From Cyanobacteria bacterium K_DeepCast_35m_m2_023 (GTDB taxonomy: Bacteria > Cyanobacteriota > Cyanobacteriia > PCC-6307 > Cyanobiaceae), in contig VGQR01000081.1 of the NCBI GenBank assembly GCA_016882345.1, positions 1 through 7,826 on the forward strand: a DNA stretch of 7,826 bases, given 5' to 3'. Shown in pieces: positions 6,975 to 7,826 of the stretch. The notes under the pieces are model-generated. The model had not been told where the DNA came from. It saw only the letters and a list, made by a program, of their open reading frames with translations, and made no database searches. Position 1 is the stretch's first letter. Each line of letters starts with the position of its first letter. The translations under genes and the position numbers were made by a program.

Positions 6975-6995
6975 TGAATCGGGCTCGGCAGCCGT

Positions 6996-7757
6996 TCAGC
7001 GCAGTTCAAACAGCAAGAGGTCGGCACCCTGATCGCCGGCGACGACGTCAGCTGCATCCACCCCGCTTGGGCTGAAGCCGATCCCATCGCCCTGGGCCAG
7101 TGCCACGGGGCGCGAGTGAGCTGGCAACAGCAGCGACCCGCTGCCGCTGATCACCTGCAGCCAGCCCAGGCTCGCGGGCTGCAGCACAGCGCCCAGGCGC
7201 TGGCCCGCCACTGGTTTGGCCCGCCACAGGCGCACGGGCCGCTCGATCGCCATGGCCCCGTGCTGCCGCTCGGGATCGAGCAGGGGCGTCCATTGCGGCC
7301 CGGCCTCAAAGGGTTTCTGCTAGTAGGCGGGCGCGAGGCCCCTGCGGCTGGGTTCGATCCAGATCTGCAGCAGTCGGCAGGGTTGATCGCCGGCATTGAT
7401 CTCGCTGTGGACAACGCCGCTGCCGGCGCTCATCCGCTGGACCTCGCCGGAGCGCAGCACCTCGGCGTGGCCCAGCGAATCGCGGTGGTTGAGCTGGCCC
7501 TCGATCATCACCGTGATGATCTCCATGTCCTGGTGGGGATGTATGCCGAAGCCTCGCCCCGCCGCGATCGTGTCGTCGTTGATCACCCGCAGCGGCCCGA
7601 AGCCCATCCAGGCTGGGTCGTGATGCCCGGAAAACGAGAAGGTGTGCCAGCTGTCAAGCCAGTCCAGCTGGCTGTGGAAGCGCTCCGCAGCTGGGCGAAA
7701 CACCACGGCGGGGGCGTTTGCGGGTCGGGACATCGGCACGGGTGGGGTCAGGGCCAT
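6996..7757 (-). pseudogene. Pirin family (YhhW-like) bicupin gene interrupted by an in-frame amber codon
   Basis: The frame from ATG 7757 to the TGA at 6996 would encode 252 residues, the usual size of a pirin, apart from one TAG at 7322-7320. The first 145 residues are the N-terminal cupin: WLDSWHTFSFSGHHDPAWMG, LRVINDDTI, then the metal-ligand set His73 and His75 (GIHPHQDMEI) and His117 and Glu119 (SGVVHSE), and LLQIWIEP. Immediately after the TAG the same frame continues QKPF, matching the family motif P-x-Y-E/Q-Q-K-x-F in which the stop takes the E or Q place. It then runs 107 more residues through the C-terminal cupin to LLLFELR. A single substitution (GAG or CAG to TAG) therefore explains it. 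The metal-binding domain could still be made alone, and an ATG at 7253 could restart the second half. A sequencing error is possible. YhhW-type pirins have quercetinase activity; the cellular role in cyanobacteria is unknown. It starts one base after the preceding gene's stop. Start at codon 9 (Met, 7733) is an alternative. Confidence 0.82.
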
Positions 7758-7758
7758 T

Positions 7759-7826
7759 TCAGGCCAGGGCGAGGCTCTGCAGCCGCTGCAGCAGGTCGTC
7801 GATCGCCTCGTCCTTGGCCGGATTGG
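7759..7826 (-). CDS. C-terminal end of an unidentified gene (partial)
   Basis: The - strand frame entering from the window edge encodes the last 21 residues of a protein, ending NPAKDEAIDDLLQRLQSLAL-A, and stops with TGA at 7761-7759. The charged-to-leucine-rich pattern looks like a C-terminal amphipathic helix. Its stop is one base away from the ATG of the pirin-like gene (TGA-A-ATG), so the two were likely an operon. There is too little sequence to identify the product. Confidence 0.6.
   Translation of the reverse strand, partial: NPAKDEAIDDLLQRLQSLALA

Overview
The window looks like chromosome from a high-GC unicellular cyanobacterium, most likely a Cyanobium or Synechococcus-type picocyanobacterium. 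Evidence for this is a canonical phycocyanin beta subunit, a type III glutamine synthetase next to a perfect NtcA-type palindrome, and small protein families typical of cyanobacteria (DUF4278, DUF2808). Assignment to a genus is inference from gene content and base composition. I see no transposase, integrase, CRISPR array, tRNA or rRNA.

Layout. Bases 1-273 hold a plausible sigma70 promoter and a hairpin-bearing leader. They are followed on the + strand by a small His-rich DUF4278 protein (274-489) with a strong intrinsic terminator (517-550), and then by a 74-residue unrecognised ORF (560-784). Facing it on the - strand is cpcB (883-1401), which stands alone: its own intrinsic terminator lies about 35 bases past the stop, and no cpcA is present. 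Divergent from cpcB, three + strand genes are tightly packed: a long glutathione S-transferase-fold protein (1499-2785), a secreted DUF2808 protein (2812-3348) and a secreted M23 peptidase (3345-3986). The last two overlap at a TTGA junction.

From 4008 to the end everything reads on the - strand. In transcription order these are the tail of an unidentified gene (7826-7759), a pirin-like gene broken by an in-frame amber codon (7757-6996), glnN (6936-4765), a four-helix membrane protein six bases after glnN (4758-4366), and a small conserved-looking protein with an apparent TTG start (4268-4008). The NtcA box lies between the pirin gene and glnN, so nitrogen control of glnN and probably of the membrane protein behind it is the natural reading.

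Themes. The genes touch light harvesting (cpcB), nitrogen assimilation (glnN), thiol/redox chemistry (GST fold) and cell-envelope work (M23 peptidase, DUF2808). Nothing here is clearly an undescribed system. The points most worth a second look are the orphan cpcB, the unusual position of the NtcA box relative to the glnN start, and the nonsense-interrupted pirin gene.
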